This document shows positions 25,503 to 33,442 of a DNA stretch of 52,654 nucleotides, piece by piece. The stretch's first letter is position 1. The number at the start of each line of letters is the position of its first letter. This stretch comes from Flavobacterium salmonis (GTDB lineage: Bacteria; Bacteroidota; Bacteroidia; Flavobacteriales; Flavobacteriaceae). The notes beneath the pieces are model-generated. The model was not told the DNA's origin, ran no database searches, and saw only the letters and a list, made by a program, of their open reading frames with translations. The stretch lies in NCBI RefSeq assembly GCF_903819435.1, contig NZ_CAIJDP010000075.1, forward strand, positions 1 through 52,654, in the 5' to 3' direction. Position numbers and translations under genes: made by a program.

Positions 25503-26900
25503 ATGAAAAACATTTTAATAACCGCTTTATTTTTATTCCTTACTCTAACTTTAAAAGCCCAGACTGGCAACAATCAAGATTCAACAATTGATGATTTTAA
25601 ATCTGTTGTAAACAAGCAATTTACAAAAATTGCAACAGGTACTGCATTTAGTAATCTTGGGAATTTTGTATCTGTAAGTTCTGATGCTAAATCATTTGCT
25701 ATTGCGGGAAGTCTTGCAACGAAGACTAAGTCCGTTTGGGGAATTGAATTGTCAGGAGGAGCAACAGAAGGGGCATATAGGTTATTTAATAACGAAAAAC
25801 TTAACTCTAATTTTGCTGGAGAATTAAAATATCACAAGCTGCTCAAAATACATTTTGCAGCTAGAAATTCTCTGGAAGTTTCTGATATAGAAAATCAGAT
25901 TTCGGAACAAAAAAATCAATTTAGCAGGGATTCTTTATCATTAGTAAATCAAAAAGAATTATATAAAATCCAGTCTGATGTAATAAATAGTGAAAGCAAA
26001 GTTAAAGAACAAAATAAGCATATAACAAAAATAGACAATCTGCTCTCTGTAGTTCCTATTGCTAAAAGGACAAAGGATAGTTTAGAAGCTGTTCGGGGAA
26101 CTATACTTTTTGAAATTCAAAATAATAATCTAAATATTAATATTTTGAAAAAACAGCTAAGTAAAATTGAAAAAGATAAGGAAGATTATTTTAGTACCGA
26201 ACTAGAAAATAAAGCGCAGGCTAGTGATAAAAAAATAAGAGAATTAAAACAGAAAAAACTAAATCTTGATTTACTGGGATTTGATATTACTTGGATTTCC
26301 TTTGGATTGAAATTAAAGAATGATGATATTAAATTATTTGCCCCAAATAGTGAGTATAACAAACAATTTAAGGACACAAGTTTTGTAAGCCAAAGATTCT
26401 CTGCTTCTGTTTCCAGATATAGGAGCACTTCATTTCAAAACCAAGATGTTTACTGGTCTGCAGGCGTTTCTTTTGATTACACTACAAATTTTAACTCTTT
26501 AGCAAAAGTTGAAATAGAAGAAAGAACTCCAGTTCCCGGTAATTCTCAACAAGAGATTAGAAAAACAATAAATGCTTATCAGGGTAATTATAAAGAAGGC
26601 CTTTTTGCGTTTTCTCTTTTTTATGATTACTATAGATTTTTCGGGAAGTATAACTCAATTTTCGGTATACATATTAATCCGGCTTTCAATTATAATGAAA
26701 CAGTCAAAAAGCCTTTGACAAATATTTTATTGGGCGTTGTTGTTCCTTTCGGGGACAAAGAAAAACAAACTTCTAAAATTAACGTAGAGATTTTCTACAG
26801 TAGAGATGATGTTTTTAATTACCAGAATAAAGAGATAAAAACCAGCATATTTGGAATCAGGGCAACATTACCAATAACAATAATAAATAATAAGTTATGA
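25503..26900 (+). CDS. Outer-membrane beta-barrel protein with periplasmic coiled coil
   Basis: 465 aa. Signal peptide MKNILITALFLFLTLTLKAQ. About 80 residues of barrel-like strands (SKSFAIAGSLATKTKSVWGI region) are followed by a coiled coil at about 125-255, rich in Lys, Glu, Gln and Asn. The C-terminal 200 residues alternate aromatic and polar residues like transmembrane strands and end in a strand (ATLPITIIN). I know no family name. The stop overlaps the start of a 62-aa gene (ATGA), so the two are coupled and probably work together. Confidence 0.7.
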   Translation: MKNILITALFLFLTLTLKAQTGNNQDSTIDDFKSVVNKQFTKIATGTAFSNLGNFVSVSSDAKSFAIAGSLATKTKSVWGIELSGGATEGAYRLFNNEKLNSNFAGELKYHKLLKIHFAARNSLEVSDIENQISEQKNQFSRDSLSLVNQKELYKIQSDVINSESKVKEQNKHITKIDNLLSVVPIAKRTKDSLEAVRGTILFEIQNNNLNINILKKQLSKIEKDKEDYFSTELENKAQASDKKIRELKQKKLNLDLLGFDITWISFGLKLKNDDIKLFAPNSEYNKQFKDTSFVSQRFSASVSRYRSTSFQNQDVYWSAGVSFDYTTNFNSLAKVEIEERTPVPGNSQQEIRKTINAYQGNYKEGLFAFSLFYDYYRFFGKYNSIFGIHINPAFNYNETVKKPLTNILLGVVVPFGDKEKQTSKINVEIFYSRDDVFNYQNKEIKTSIFGIRATLPITIINNKL

Positions 26901-27085
26901 TTTACTATAAAGCAATTTGTCGACTACATGGCTGGGAAAGCCCAGGACTATATATTAAGCGTACTTCTGCTGTAAAAAGTGCGGCTGCTCATAGAGCTAA
27001 TACACAGGGTTCACATGATATTGTAATATTAGAAATTTTCATTCCAGACGGAGGTTTAGAAATTAGGTCAGAAGAATCTTTTTAA
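26897..27085 (+). CDS. 62-aa protein coupled to the outer-membrane protein
   Basis: The ATG overlaps the stop of the preceding gene (ATGA), strong evidence of translation. The product has no signal peptide; an N-terminal YYKAICRLHGWESPGLYI segment is followed by KSAAAHRANTQGSHDIVILE, which resembles a small alpha/beta domain. Function unknown. The pair looks like one cargo unit of the array, perhaps an envelope factor with a cytoplasmic partner. Confidence 0.6.
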   Translation: MIYYKAICRLHGWESPGLYIKRTSAVKSAAAHRANTQGSHDIVILEIFIPDGGLEIRSEESF

Positions 27086-27198
27086 GAGCGGAATAAATAA
27101 AATTCTAATACAAGGTATATAACAAAAGTTAGAGTGAATATCTTCGATTGGATATAATTGAAAAAAATAAGATAATAATATACCCAGTATACCACATT

Positions 27199-27325
27199 AA
27201 AAGAGGCTGTCCGAAAAGTATGGACAGCCTCTTTTTTATACTAAAATATTTGGACTCCTATCGGAGACGAATTTTATTTATACAATTCTCAGAGGTTAGC
27301 TTCGACTTTTCGGACAGCCTCTTTT
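27199..27325. mobile_element. Miniature element with IS-like 21-bp terminal inverted repeats
   Basis: GAGGCTGTCCGAAAAGT (27203-27219) and its exact complement ACTTTTCGGACAGCCTC (27305-27321), extended by AAAA/TTTT to 21 bp, flank about 85 bp without a gene. Such termini resemble Bacteroidetes IS ends, so this looks like a non-autonomous derivative. The left repeat forms a nested hairpin with 27222-27233 followed by T6. The element sits where other array blocks have an AGAGGC...GCCTCT terminator and still ends in the same TTTTTTTATACTTG sequence. Confidence 0.55.
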
Positions 27326-27332
27326 TTTATAC

Positions 27333-27420
27333 TTGTCTATTCGGGATTACTACTTGTCAAATCGGGAGTAACTGCTTTAAGAACACCAACACTCCAATAG
27401 TTCTGTTCTATTTTTGAGGG
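27333..27420 (+). repeat. Conserved array leader before small membrane protein (copy A)
   Basis: The stretch from TTGTCTATTCGGGATTACTA through TTGTCAAATCGGGAGTAAC to GTTCTGTTCTATTTTTGAGG recurs nearly unchanged at 28931-29018 and 30329-30416, and diverged at 31077-31147. It is the 5' leader of the small membrane protein gene. TTGTCAAATCGGGA is the complement of a motif like TCCCGAATTGACAA seen at 13202-13286. Confidence 0.65.
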
Positions 27421-27543
27421 ATGGAATGGTATGAGATTATAGGTTTTGTTGTTGCTTGGTTTTTAGGGCTTTATTTGAGAGGGAAGATTTATGAGCAGCG
27501 GAATGGGTATAAACGGAATGATAGATGGAGGAAGAAGAAATAG
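27421..27543 (+). CDS. Small single-pass membrane protein, array family copy 2
   Basis: 40 aa: MEWYEIIGFVVAWFLGLYL forms the membrane helix, then RGKIYEQRNGYKRNDRWRKK forms a basic tail. An in-frame TGA two codons before the ATG fixes the start. The TAG stop overlaps the first base of the GATGC terminator. It precedes the PDDEXK-like cargo gene. Family function unknown; a type I toxin-like or membrane-signalling peptide is possible. Confidence 0.7.
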   Translation: MEWYEIIGFVVAWFLGLYLRGKIYEQRNGYKRNDRWRKKK

Positions 27544-27563
27544 ATGCTGTGGCATCTTTTTTT
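27543..27563 (+). terminator. Array terminator (copy 4)
   Basis: GATGCTGTGGCATC with T7, overlapping the small-protein stop codon. The 27564-27752 gap shows no further feature except the GTTGTGC boundary motif at 27729-27735. Confidence 0.75.
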
Positions 27564-27752
27564 GTTTTACGGGAAACAGTAAATTGATTCTATTTTATTA
27601 ATTAAGTTGGTGAAAAATAAGTGTTTATACTTGATTTTTAGTTATTTACTAATTTAGTAAAAGAAAATTATTGTAACTATCTTTATCAAACGGAATAAAA
27701 CTAGCAGAAAAGTAGCGATTATAAATAAGTTGTGCTTAATACCAAACCAAAT

Positions 27753-28775
27753 ATGATTAAAGAATTCGATAACCTAGAACTGCCAAATGATCATTATTTA
27801 AGAATTGCAAAAGAATCGAAAAGCAATTATTATAATGAGTTTTTAGAATCTATTATCAAAATAAAAAAAATCATACCCGACAAGGATTTCAAAGTTTTTT
27901 GGGAAGATAAAATGCAATTAAATAAATCTAAATTTGATGAGAAAGCTTTTATACAAGGAGCTTGTGAAATTGCAGTAGCAAATTACTTTAGTGAGAAAAA
28001 TGATTTTAAAGTTGAAGCTCAAGTTAATCCAAACAATAAGAAAGATGTAGACACTCAATTCAAATCAAAAGGCTTTACATACAATATCGAAGTCAAATGT
28101 GCTTCTTTTGATGCAAAAGAAAAAGTTCAAAATTCTGATTCTTTTCAATTTCAAACTTTAGGAAGATTAGACAATAAAAATGATATAATTAATATCCTAT
28201 CAAAAGCACTGGACGAAGGATTAACAAAACAAGGAAAGCCTTTAAAACCAAATACTGAATTGAAAAACATGGATAATAATCTAAAAGATTTTTTAATCTC
28301 AGCTCATGAAAAATTTAACCCAGAATCCGATGAAAAAGAAATTAATATTTTATTGATTGGTTGCAATGACAAAGCTGACATGCAAAGTTGGGTTGGTTAT
28401 TTAACAGCTTCTGCTGGGCTATTTACACATAATTCATACTGTGATCAAACTAATTATAACAATGTTGACTTAGTAGTTTTGACAAATTTATATTATAAGC
28501 ATAAAGATTTTTATAAAAAGAATGTTGAAAAATCTTGGAATTTGACCGAATCATTAAATTTAAGTATTATAAATCCATTTAGTTCAAAAAACAAACTCGA
28601 TGGAATATTGAATTTTAATACTGAAATGATTAATTACAATACTGAAATCAATCAATTCGTTGTTCCTGGTAGTGCACCTGATGGTGTAAAGGAAGCTTTT
28701 AGAATTCCTCATTTTGTTATAGACTATTTAGAAAATAATCAAGGAAAATACTTATTTGACAAAAAAACGAAATAG
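27753..28775 (+). CDS. PDDEXK-like nuclease candidate (array cargo)
   Basis: 340 aa from ATG 27753 (a GTG 21 nt earlier lies inside the boundary repeat and is less likely). Residues 70-120 fit a PDDEXK core: Glu72 in CEIAVANYF, Asp98/Asp100 in KKDVDTQF and Glu113-x-Lys115 in YNIEVKC. The rest is not recognised. A DNA-cleaving defence role is inferred. The unit is bounded by GTTGTGC (27729) and GCACAAC (28786), exact complements. Confidence 0.6.
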   Translation: MIKEFDNLELPNDHYLRIAKESKSNYYNEFLESIIKIKKIIPDKDFKVFWEDKMQLNKSKFDEKAFIQGACEIAVANYFSEKNDFKVEAQVNPNNKKDVDTQFKSKGFTYNIEVKCASFDAKEKVQNSDSFQFQTLGRLDNKNDIINILSKALDEGLTKQGKPLKPNTELKNMDNNLKDFLISAHEKFNPESDEKEINILLIGCNDKADMQSWVGYLTASAGLFTHNSYCDQTNYNNVDLVVLTNLYYKHKDFYKKNVEKSWNLTESLNLSIINPFSSKNKLDGILNFNTEMINYNTEINQFVVPGSAPDGVKEAFRIPHFVIDYLENNQGKYLFDKKTK

Positions 28776-28785
28776 TACTACGTAC

Positions 28786-29018
28786 GCACAACAGCTAAGG
28801 GATTCGTTGCCTGTGTAGCACGAACAATGAAACTCGTGTTGAACGGAACCGCTGCCATACCGCAACTATGGGGTTTTCGATAAATGAGTTATAGGAATTT
28901 CAAGAGGCTATCGCGCCTCTTTTTTTATACTTGTCTATTCGGGATTACTACTTGTCAAATCGGGAGTAACTACTTTAGGAACAGTAACACTCCAATAGTT
29001 CTGTTCTATTTTTGAGGG
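28786..29018 (+). repeat. Array intergenic block with hairpin box, terminator and leader (block 2)
   Basis: It begins with GCACAAC, then AGCTAAGGG and the hairpin TTCGTTGC(28803)/GCACGAA(28818), then AATGAAACTCGTGTTGAACG. The terminator AGAGGC/GCCTCT with T7 is at 28903-28926 and the small-protein leader at 28931-29018. The same box recurs at 30187, 33450, 34149 and 34838. The hairpin-rich head resembles a recombination site such as attC but does not fit the attC consensus. Confidence 0.65.
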
Positions 29019-29144
29019 ATGGAATTGTATGAGATTTTAGGTTTTGTTGTTGCTTGGTTTTTAGGGCTTTATTTGAGAGGGAAGATTTATGAGCATAAGA
29101 ATGGGTATAAACGAAATGATAGTTGGAGGAATAGGAAGAAATAG
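29019..29144 (+). CDS. Small single-pass membrane protein, array family copy 3
   Basis: 41 aa: MELYEILGFVVAWFLGLYL, then RGKIYEHKNGYKRNDSWRNR. It differs from copies 2, 4 and 5 mostly at positions 3, 7 and in the tail. The start is fixed by an in-frame TGA just upstream. It is followed at once by a GATGC terminator and then the FRG gene leader. Confidence 0.7.
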   Translation: MELYEILGFVVAWFLGLYLRGKIYEHKNGYKRNDSWRNRKK

Positions 29145-29146
29145 GA

Positions 29147-29167
29147 GATGCTTAGGCATCTTTTTTT
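29147..29167 (+). terminator. Array terminator (copy 5)
   Basis: GATGCTTAGGCATC with T7, 2 bp past the stop of the small gene. Confidence 0.8.
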
Positions 29168-29340
29168 GTTTATGAACTTGTTAATTCAGGATGATTTGTA
29201 GGAAAAAAATAATATATTTGATTATAATATAAGGGAAGCAAAGCTTCGCCAATCTAGATATATTTAGGTGTATGAGGGAAGGTTTGTTTTGGTCATATAC
29301 AAGTAGTGGCAAGTAAAAAAATCCGCGTAAAAAAGAAAAC
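29168..29340 (+). promoter_or_regulatory. Structured cargo leader (copy 1)
   Basis: A stretch like those before the two DUF1905 genes: TATATTTGAT, a small hairpin (GAAGCAAAGCTTCGCC), AATCTA, GGTTTGTTT and a closing ATACAAG, ending in the boundary GTAGTGGCAA (29303-29312). It probably holds the promoter of the FRG gene. Confidence 0.5.
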
Positions 29341-30174
29341 ATGGCAATAAACTCGATTTCAGATTTCATAAAACAACTTCAAAAAATTCCAAGAAAAGGA
29401 GAATTTGAGCTTTACTTTCGTGGTCATTCTGATAAAAATTATCTTTTAAAACCAAGTATATATCGTTCACAAAGATTAATAGCTAATGAAAATAAAATCT
29501 TTAAAGAATTTATTTTAAGAACTCCAAGTGATTTTCTAAATGAAAAAAGTGCTTTGGAAAAATTAGTAAAAATGCAACATTACGGTTTACCTACAAGATT
29601 GCTTGACATTACTACAAATCCTTTAGTTGCGCTATATTTTGCGTGCAATGAAAAAAGTAAACAAGATGGAAAAGTGTTTGCTTTTAAAGTTCCTAAAGAT
29701 GACATAAAATACTATGATAGTGATACAGTTTCAATAATTGCGAATATTGCGAAACGTTCTTCTAAGTTTTCGGTTGAAAAAATTAGAAATTTAAGTATAA
29801 CTGAATTTAACGAGCAAGAAGAATTATGTTATTTACTTCACGAAATAAAAGAGGAAAAATCATATTTTCAAAACATAATTCTTCCAACTGATATTGAAAG
29901 AGTTGTTGCTGTTAAAGTAAAACAGAATAATAATAGAATAATAAAGCAAAGTGGAGTATTTCTAATTTTTGGTATTGACGGAAAAAAGAGTCTCCCTGCA
30001 AAAATTCCAGATGATTGGATTATAAATTTAGAGTTAAAAGGAGTTGATTTTGAAATTAATAACAATAGTAAAGACAATATCATTGAGGAACTAAATCTAT
30101 TAGGAATAAATGAAGCTACGTTATTTCCTGAATTAGAGAATCAAGCAAAATACTTAAAAAAATATTATGGATAA
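29341..30174 (+). CDS. FRG-domain protein (array cargo)
   Basis: 277 aa. It carries the FRG signature: LYFRGHSD (res. 24-31), then KMQHYGLPTRLLDITTNPL and ALYFACNE. FRG domains occur in phage-defence and toxin-like proteins of unknown chemistry. There is no signal peptide, so it is cytoplasmic. The unit is flanked by GTAGTGGCAA (29303) and TTGCCAGCTAC (30176), an inverted pair with one extra base. Confidence 0.85.
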   Translation: MAINSISDFIKQLQKIPRKGEFELYFRGHSDKNYLLKPSIYRSQRLIANENKIFKEFILRTPSDFLNEKSALEKLVKMQHYGLPTRLLDITTNPLVALYFACNEKSKQDGKVFAFKVPKDDIKYYDSDTVSIIANIAKRSSKFSVEKIRNLSITEFNEQEELCYLLHEIKEEKSYFQNIILPTDIERVVAVKVKQNNNRIIKQSGVFLIFGIDGKKSLPAKIPDDWIINLELKGVDFEINNNSKDNIIEELNLLGINEATLFPELENQAKYLKKYYG

Positions 30175-30175
30175 A

Positions 30176-30416
30176 TTGCCAGCTACTAACGGCTAAGGGA
30201 TTCGTTGCATGCGTAGCACAAACAATGAAGCCCGTGTTTAACGGAACCGCTGAGATTCCGCAACTATGGGTTTTTCGATAAATGAGTTATAAGAATTTCA
30301 AGAGGCTATTACGCCTCTTTTTTTATACTTGTTTATTCGGGATTACTACTTGTCAAATCGGGAGTAACTGCTTTAAGAATACTAACACTCCAATAGTTCT
30401 GTTCTATTTTTGAGGG
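30176..30416 (+). repeat. Array intergenic block (block 3)
   Basis: TTGCCAGCTACTAACGGC, hairpin box (TTCGTTGC...GCACAAA), AATGAAGCCCGTG, terminator AGAGGC/GCCTCT at 30301-30324 and the small-protein leader at 30329-30416. It is nearly identical to block 2. Confidence 0.65.
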
Positions 30417-30542
30417 ATGGAATGGTATGAGATTTTAGGTTTTGTTGTAGCTTGGTTTTTAGGTCTTTATTTGAGAGGGAAGATTTATGAGCATAAGAAT
30501 GGGTATAAGAGGAATGATAGTTGGGGGAATAGGAAGAAATAG
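30417..30542 (+). CDS. Small single-pass membrane protein, array family copy 4
   Basis: 41 aa: MEWYEILGFVVAWFLGLYL plus RGKIYEHKNGYKRNDSWGNR. Nearly identical to copy 5. The stop overlaps the GATGC terminator. Confidence 0.7.
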   Translation: MEWYEILGFVVAWFLGLYLRGKIYEHKNGYKRNDSWGNRKK

Positions 30543-30562
30543 ATGCGGTGGCATCTTTTTTT
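30542..30562 (+). terminator. Array terminator (copy 6)
   Basis: GATGCGGTGGCATC plus T7, overlapping the preceding stop codon. Confidence 0.75.
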
Positions 30563-30720
30563 GTTTTTATACAAAATCGAAACAGGTATTTACACCTATT
30601 GTGGGGTGGGGTGGAATGTTGGAAATTGGCAGTGGTGTAAAAAATTTTTTGGAAGTGCGGAAAACCGTAAATTAAGTTGAACGATTAAACCTAAGTTTGA
30701 TAAATTTTAAATTGAAAATT

Positions 30721-31014
30721 ATGGTAAACTATGATGAAAATGACCTAATCAACGATGATTATGTCAACACGACTACAAAAGGTGATAATCCCAATTACAC
30801 TGCAATCCGAGATCGAGAAAGGGTGAGCAAAAAGGAACTTTATGAAGTAGTTTGGTTCTGCGATGCTTTTGTGAAGGGATATAAAGTACCACAAACAAGG
30901 GAAAGCTTTCAAAAGGTTGAAAAGCTAATAAGATTGCCAGAAGCCATTGACATTGTAATGAGGAAAGAACTGAATGAATTTGTTGCCAAAAACTGGAATA
31001 AAGGTGTAGTTTAA
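30721..31014 (+). CDS. Hypothetical 97-aa cytoplasmic protein (array cargo)
   Basis: Starts at the ATG giving MVNYDENDLINDDYVN. The product is charged and helical (ERVSKKELYEVVWFCDAFVK; FQKVEKLIRLPEAIDIV), with no signal peptide. I do not recognise it. It is followed after 20 bp by a GATGC...GCATC terminator and then the fifth small membrane protein. Unlike its neighbours it lacks the hairpin box and the complementary boundary pair. Confidence 0.6.
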   Translation: MVNYDENDLINDDYVNTTTKGDNPNYTAIRDRERVSKKELYEVVWFCDAFVKGYKVPQTRESFQKVEKLIRLPEAIDIVMRKELNEFVAKNWNKGVV

Positions 31015-31033
31015 TTCCTTAGGTTAGATTTAA

Positions 31034-31058
31034 AAAAGATGCCGAAGCATCTTTTTTT
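31034..31058 (+). terminator. Array terminator (copy 7)
   Basis: GATGC/GCATC stem around CGAA, A6 before and T7 after, behind the 97-aa gene. Confidence 0.8.
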
Positions 31059-31147
31059 AATTATAGAGAACTTATGATATCAGGATAATTACTTATCAAT
31101 TCAGGATAGCACTACTTTACTGTTTGTTACTATTCTATTTTTGAGGG

Positions 31148-31273
31148 ATGGAATGGTATGAGATTATAGGTTTTGTTGTTGCTTGGTTTTTAGGTCTTTA
31201 TTTGAGAGGGAAGATTTATGAACATAAGAATGGGTATAAGAGGAATGATAGTTGGGGGAATAGGAAGAAATAG
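31148..31273 (+). CDS. Small single-pass membrane protein, array family copy 5
   Basis: 41 aa: MEWYEIIGFVVAWFLGLYL plus RGKIYEHKNGYKRNDSWGNR. Its leader is more diverged than those of copies 2-4, but the start context (TTTTTGAGGGATG) is the same. The stop overlaps the terminator at 31273. Confidence 0.7.
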   Translation: MEWYEIIGFVVAWFLGLYLRGKIYEHKNGYKRNDSWGNRKK

Positions 31274-31294
31274 ATGCGGTGGCATCTTTTTTTG
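31273..31294 (+). terminator. Array terminator (copy 8)
   Basis: GATGCGGTGGCATC followed by a T-run, at the stop of copy 5. A GTTAGTA boundary motif follows at 31304-31310. Confidence 0.75.
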
Positions 31295-31431
31295 TGGGTT
31301 ACTGTTAGTAATTTGTTGTAGAATATAGGTGTAGGTCAGTTTTTTAGTGTGAGAAGATGCGATAAAAAAAGGCTTTTCTGTTGATATCGATCCATTATGT
31401 GAAAACTATTTTATATTTGAAAAGCCACTAA

Positions 31432-31515
31432 AGGAAGGCATTTCTTTTAGCTGGCTTAACTTTAGCGGCAAGCGTAACAGCTCTATGTTCTAGCCAGAAA
31501 CAAGCGGACTTTTGA
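31432..31515 (+). pseudogene. Lipoprotein signal-peptide remnant
   Basis: An open stretch without a start codon encodes KAFLLAGLTLAASVTALCSS and ends QKQADF-stop. It is a good lipoprotein leader with a Cys lipid site and nothing behind it. It looks like the 5' remnant of a lost secreted-protein gene upstream of the SDR gene. Confidence 0.4.
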
Positions 31516-31543
31516 ACAAAGCAAATTCGGACGTTTGAACAAA
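31505..31543 (+). promoter_or_regulatory. Direct-repeat operator upstream of the SDR gene
   Basis: CGGACTTTTGAACAAA (31505-31520) and CGGACGTTTGAACAAA (31528-31543) are spaced 23 bp, about two helical turns, and lie 53 bp before the SDR start. This is the usual layout of an AraC-family site; the AraC gene two positions downstream is the obvious candidate. Confidence 0.6.
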
Positions 31544-31595
31544 ACAGTCGAAAAGCATTCAATCTACCTTTGTTTCAACAAAATAATTTAAAATT

Positions 31596-32591
31596 ATGGG
31601 ACAAAGTAATTACAAGGGAGCATTACAGAAACCAATAGGTTCGGGCTTCAACGCAAAATCAACTTCAACGGAAGTTATTAACGGAATTGACCTTAGGGGA
31701 AAACTCGCGATTGTAACAGGTGGAAACACAGGTATTGGATTAGAAACTGTAAAAACACTTGCCAACGCAGGTGCAACCGTGATTGTTCCTGCAAGGGATA
31801 TTGAAAAAGCAAAGAAAAACCTGCACGGGATTGACAATGTGGAAATAGAAGAAATGGATTTAATGAATCCCAGTTCCATTGACACATTTGCCGAAAAGTT
31901 TTTGGCTTCGGGCAGACCTTTACATTTGCTAATCAACAATGCAGGAATTATGTGGGTTCCGCTACGCAAGGACAATCGTGGAATTGAATCGCAATTAGCC
32001 GTTAATTATTTGGCACAATTTCAACTCACAGCCAAATTATGGACAGCACTAAAAAAAGCCAACGGGGCAAGAATTGTAAATGTTTCTTCTCAAGGACACC
32101 AATTTGCCTCATTTAATTTTGACGACCCCAATTTTGAACATCGGGAATACGAAACCTTGCAAGCTTATGGACAATCCAAAACCGCTGTCAATTTGTTTTC
32201 TCTTGAATTGGACAATCGTGCAAAGGAATTTGGCGTAAGAGCTTATTCAATACATCCAGGTTCTATTGCTGGAACAGAATTAGGAAGAGAAGCACCATTG
32301 GAATTATTTGTAAAAATGGGATTTTGTGATGAGAAAGGAAATATGTTGCCGGAAGTTGCCGCTTCATTAAAAACAATTCCGCAAGGTGCATCTACTACAA
32401 TTTGGTGTGCAACAAGTGTATTATTAACTAACATTGGCGGTGTGTATTGCGAAGATACCGATGTTGCCGAATTGTCTTTTGCACAAGAAGTTTATGCAGG
32501 TGTAAAACCGTATTCGTTAGACGAAACCAACGCAAAACGGTTGTGGCAATTAAGCGAAGAATTGACAGGCGTAAGCTTTCAACTTGATTAA
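31596..32591 (+). CDS. SDR-family NAD(P)-dependent oxidoreductase
   Basis: 331 aa. Cofactor motif TGGNTGIG (41-48), NNAG (114-117), catalytic Tyr191 and Lys195 in YGQSK, with Ser164/165 upstream. This is a classical to extended SDR acting on an unknown alcohol or carbonyl substrate. It is 29 bp upstream of an AraC regulator gene and shares its strand. The two lie between GTTAGTA (31304) and TACTAAC (33443), so they look like one two-gene cargo unit. GC content seems higher than in neighbouring cargo. Confidence 0.9.
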   Translation: MGQSNYKGALQKPIGSGFNAKSTSTEVINGIDLRGKLAIVTGGNTGIGLETVKTLANAGATVIVPARDIEKAKKNLHGIDNVEIEEMDLMNPSSIDTFAEKFLASGRPLHLLINNAGIMWVPLRKDNRGIESQLAVNYLAQFQLTAKLWTALKKANGARIVNVSSQGHQFASFNFDDPNFEHREYETLQAYGQSKTAVNLFSLELDNRAKEFGVRAYSIHPGSIAGTELGREAPLELFVKMGFCDEKGNMLPEVAASLKTIPQGASTTIWCATSVLLTNIGGVYCEDTDVAELSFAQEVYAGVKPYSLDETNAKRLWQLSEELTGVSFQLD

Positions 32592-32620
32592 TATTTATAA
32601 ATTTGCAACAACACAAGCGT

Positions 32621-33442
32621 ATGGAGTTTCAACTAAAATATATCACAGATGAGATTAAACTTTCTTGTTATGAAGACAAGCTGTTTAAAACCGAAGTCGT
32701 TTTTGACCACCACATGCTTGTGTGGTTCATTTCGGGCGAAACAAAAATTATTCAAGCGAACCAAAACTATTTGTTTAAGGCTGGCGACATTTTTCTCATT
32801 CCAAGAAATCAGTTAGCAACAATCATTAATTATCCGAAAGATGGTCTACCACATAAATCGGTGGTAATGCACTTAACCATGGATAAGCTTAGAGAATTTT
32901 ACGCCAACTTAAATGTAAAACCAAAAAATCCTGTAACACAAAATATCCGTATTTTTGAAAGGCATCCTTTGCTGGAAAGCTGCCTTGCTTCGCTGATACC
33001 GTATTTTGACGTACAGGAAAAATTTCCCGAAAACATAGCTACACTAAAAATTACGGAAGCAATCAGTATTTTAAGAACAATAGATAAAGACATTGACTAT
33101 ATTTTGGCCAACTTTGAAGAACCTCATAAAATTGATTTGTCAAGTTTTATGGAAAAGAACTTTATGTTCAATATGCCTTTGGAAAAGTTCGGTTATTTGA
33201 CAGGAAGAAGTTTGACAACTTTTAAACGTGATTTTCATAAAGTTTACAGCATAACACCACAACGTTGGCTAACACAAAAACGTTTAGAATTAGCCTATTA
33301 TCAACTTACGGAAAAAAGTAGAAAACCTGTTGAAGTATATTTAGAAACAGGCTTTGAAAACCTATCACATTTCTCATTCGCATTCAAAAAACAGTTTGGA
33401 CTGACACCTACAGAACTTGCCGACCGAAAGGCGAATACCTGA
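32621..33442 (+). CDS. AraC-family transcriptional regulator
   Basis: 273 aa from ATG 32621 (a TTG 18 nt earlier is less likely). The N-terminal cupin-like sensor (LFKAGDIFLIPRNQ) and C-terminal double HTH (MPLEKFGYLTGRSLTTFKRD; YLETGFENLSHFSFAFKKQF, then GLTPTELADR) are clear. It probably controls the SDR gene through the repeats at 31505-31543. Confidence 0.9.
   Translation: MEFQLKYITDEIKLSCYEDKLFKTEVVFDHHMLVWFISGETKIIQANQNYLFKAGDIFLIPRNQLATIINYPKDGLPHKSVVMHLTMDKLREFYANLNVKPKNPVTQNIRIFERHPLLESCLASLIPYFDVQEKFPENIATLKITEAISILRTIDKDIDYILANFEEPHKIDLSSFMEKNFMFNMPLEKFGYLTGRSLTTFKRDFHKVYSITPQRWLTQKRLELAYYQLTEKSRKPVEVYLETGFENLSHFSFAFKKQFGLTPTELADRKANT

Noticed and set aside
27148..27417. Plus-strand open frame over the miniature element
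   Set aside because: Consists of inverted repeats and leader sequence shared with other blocks; no protein-like pattern.
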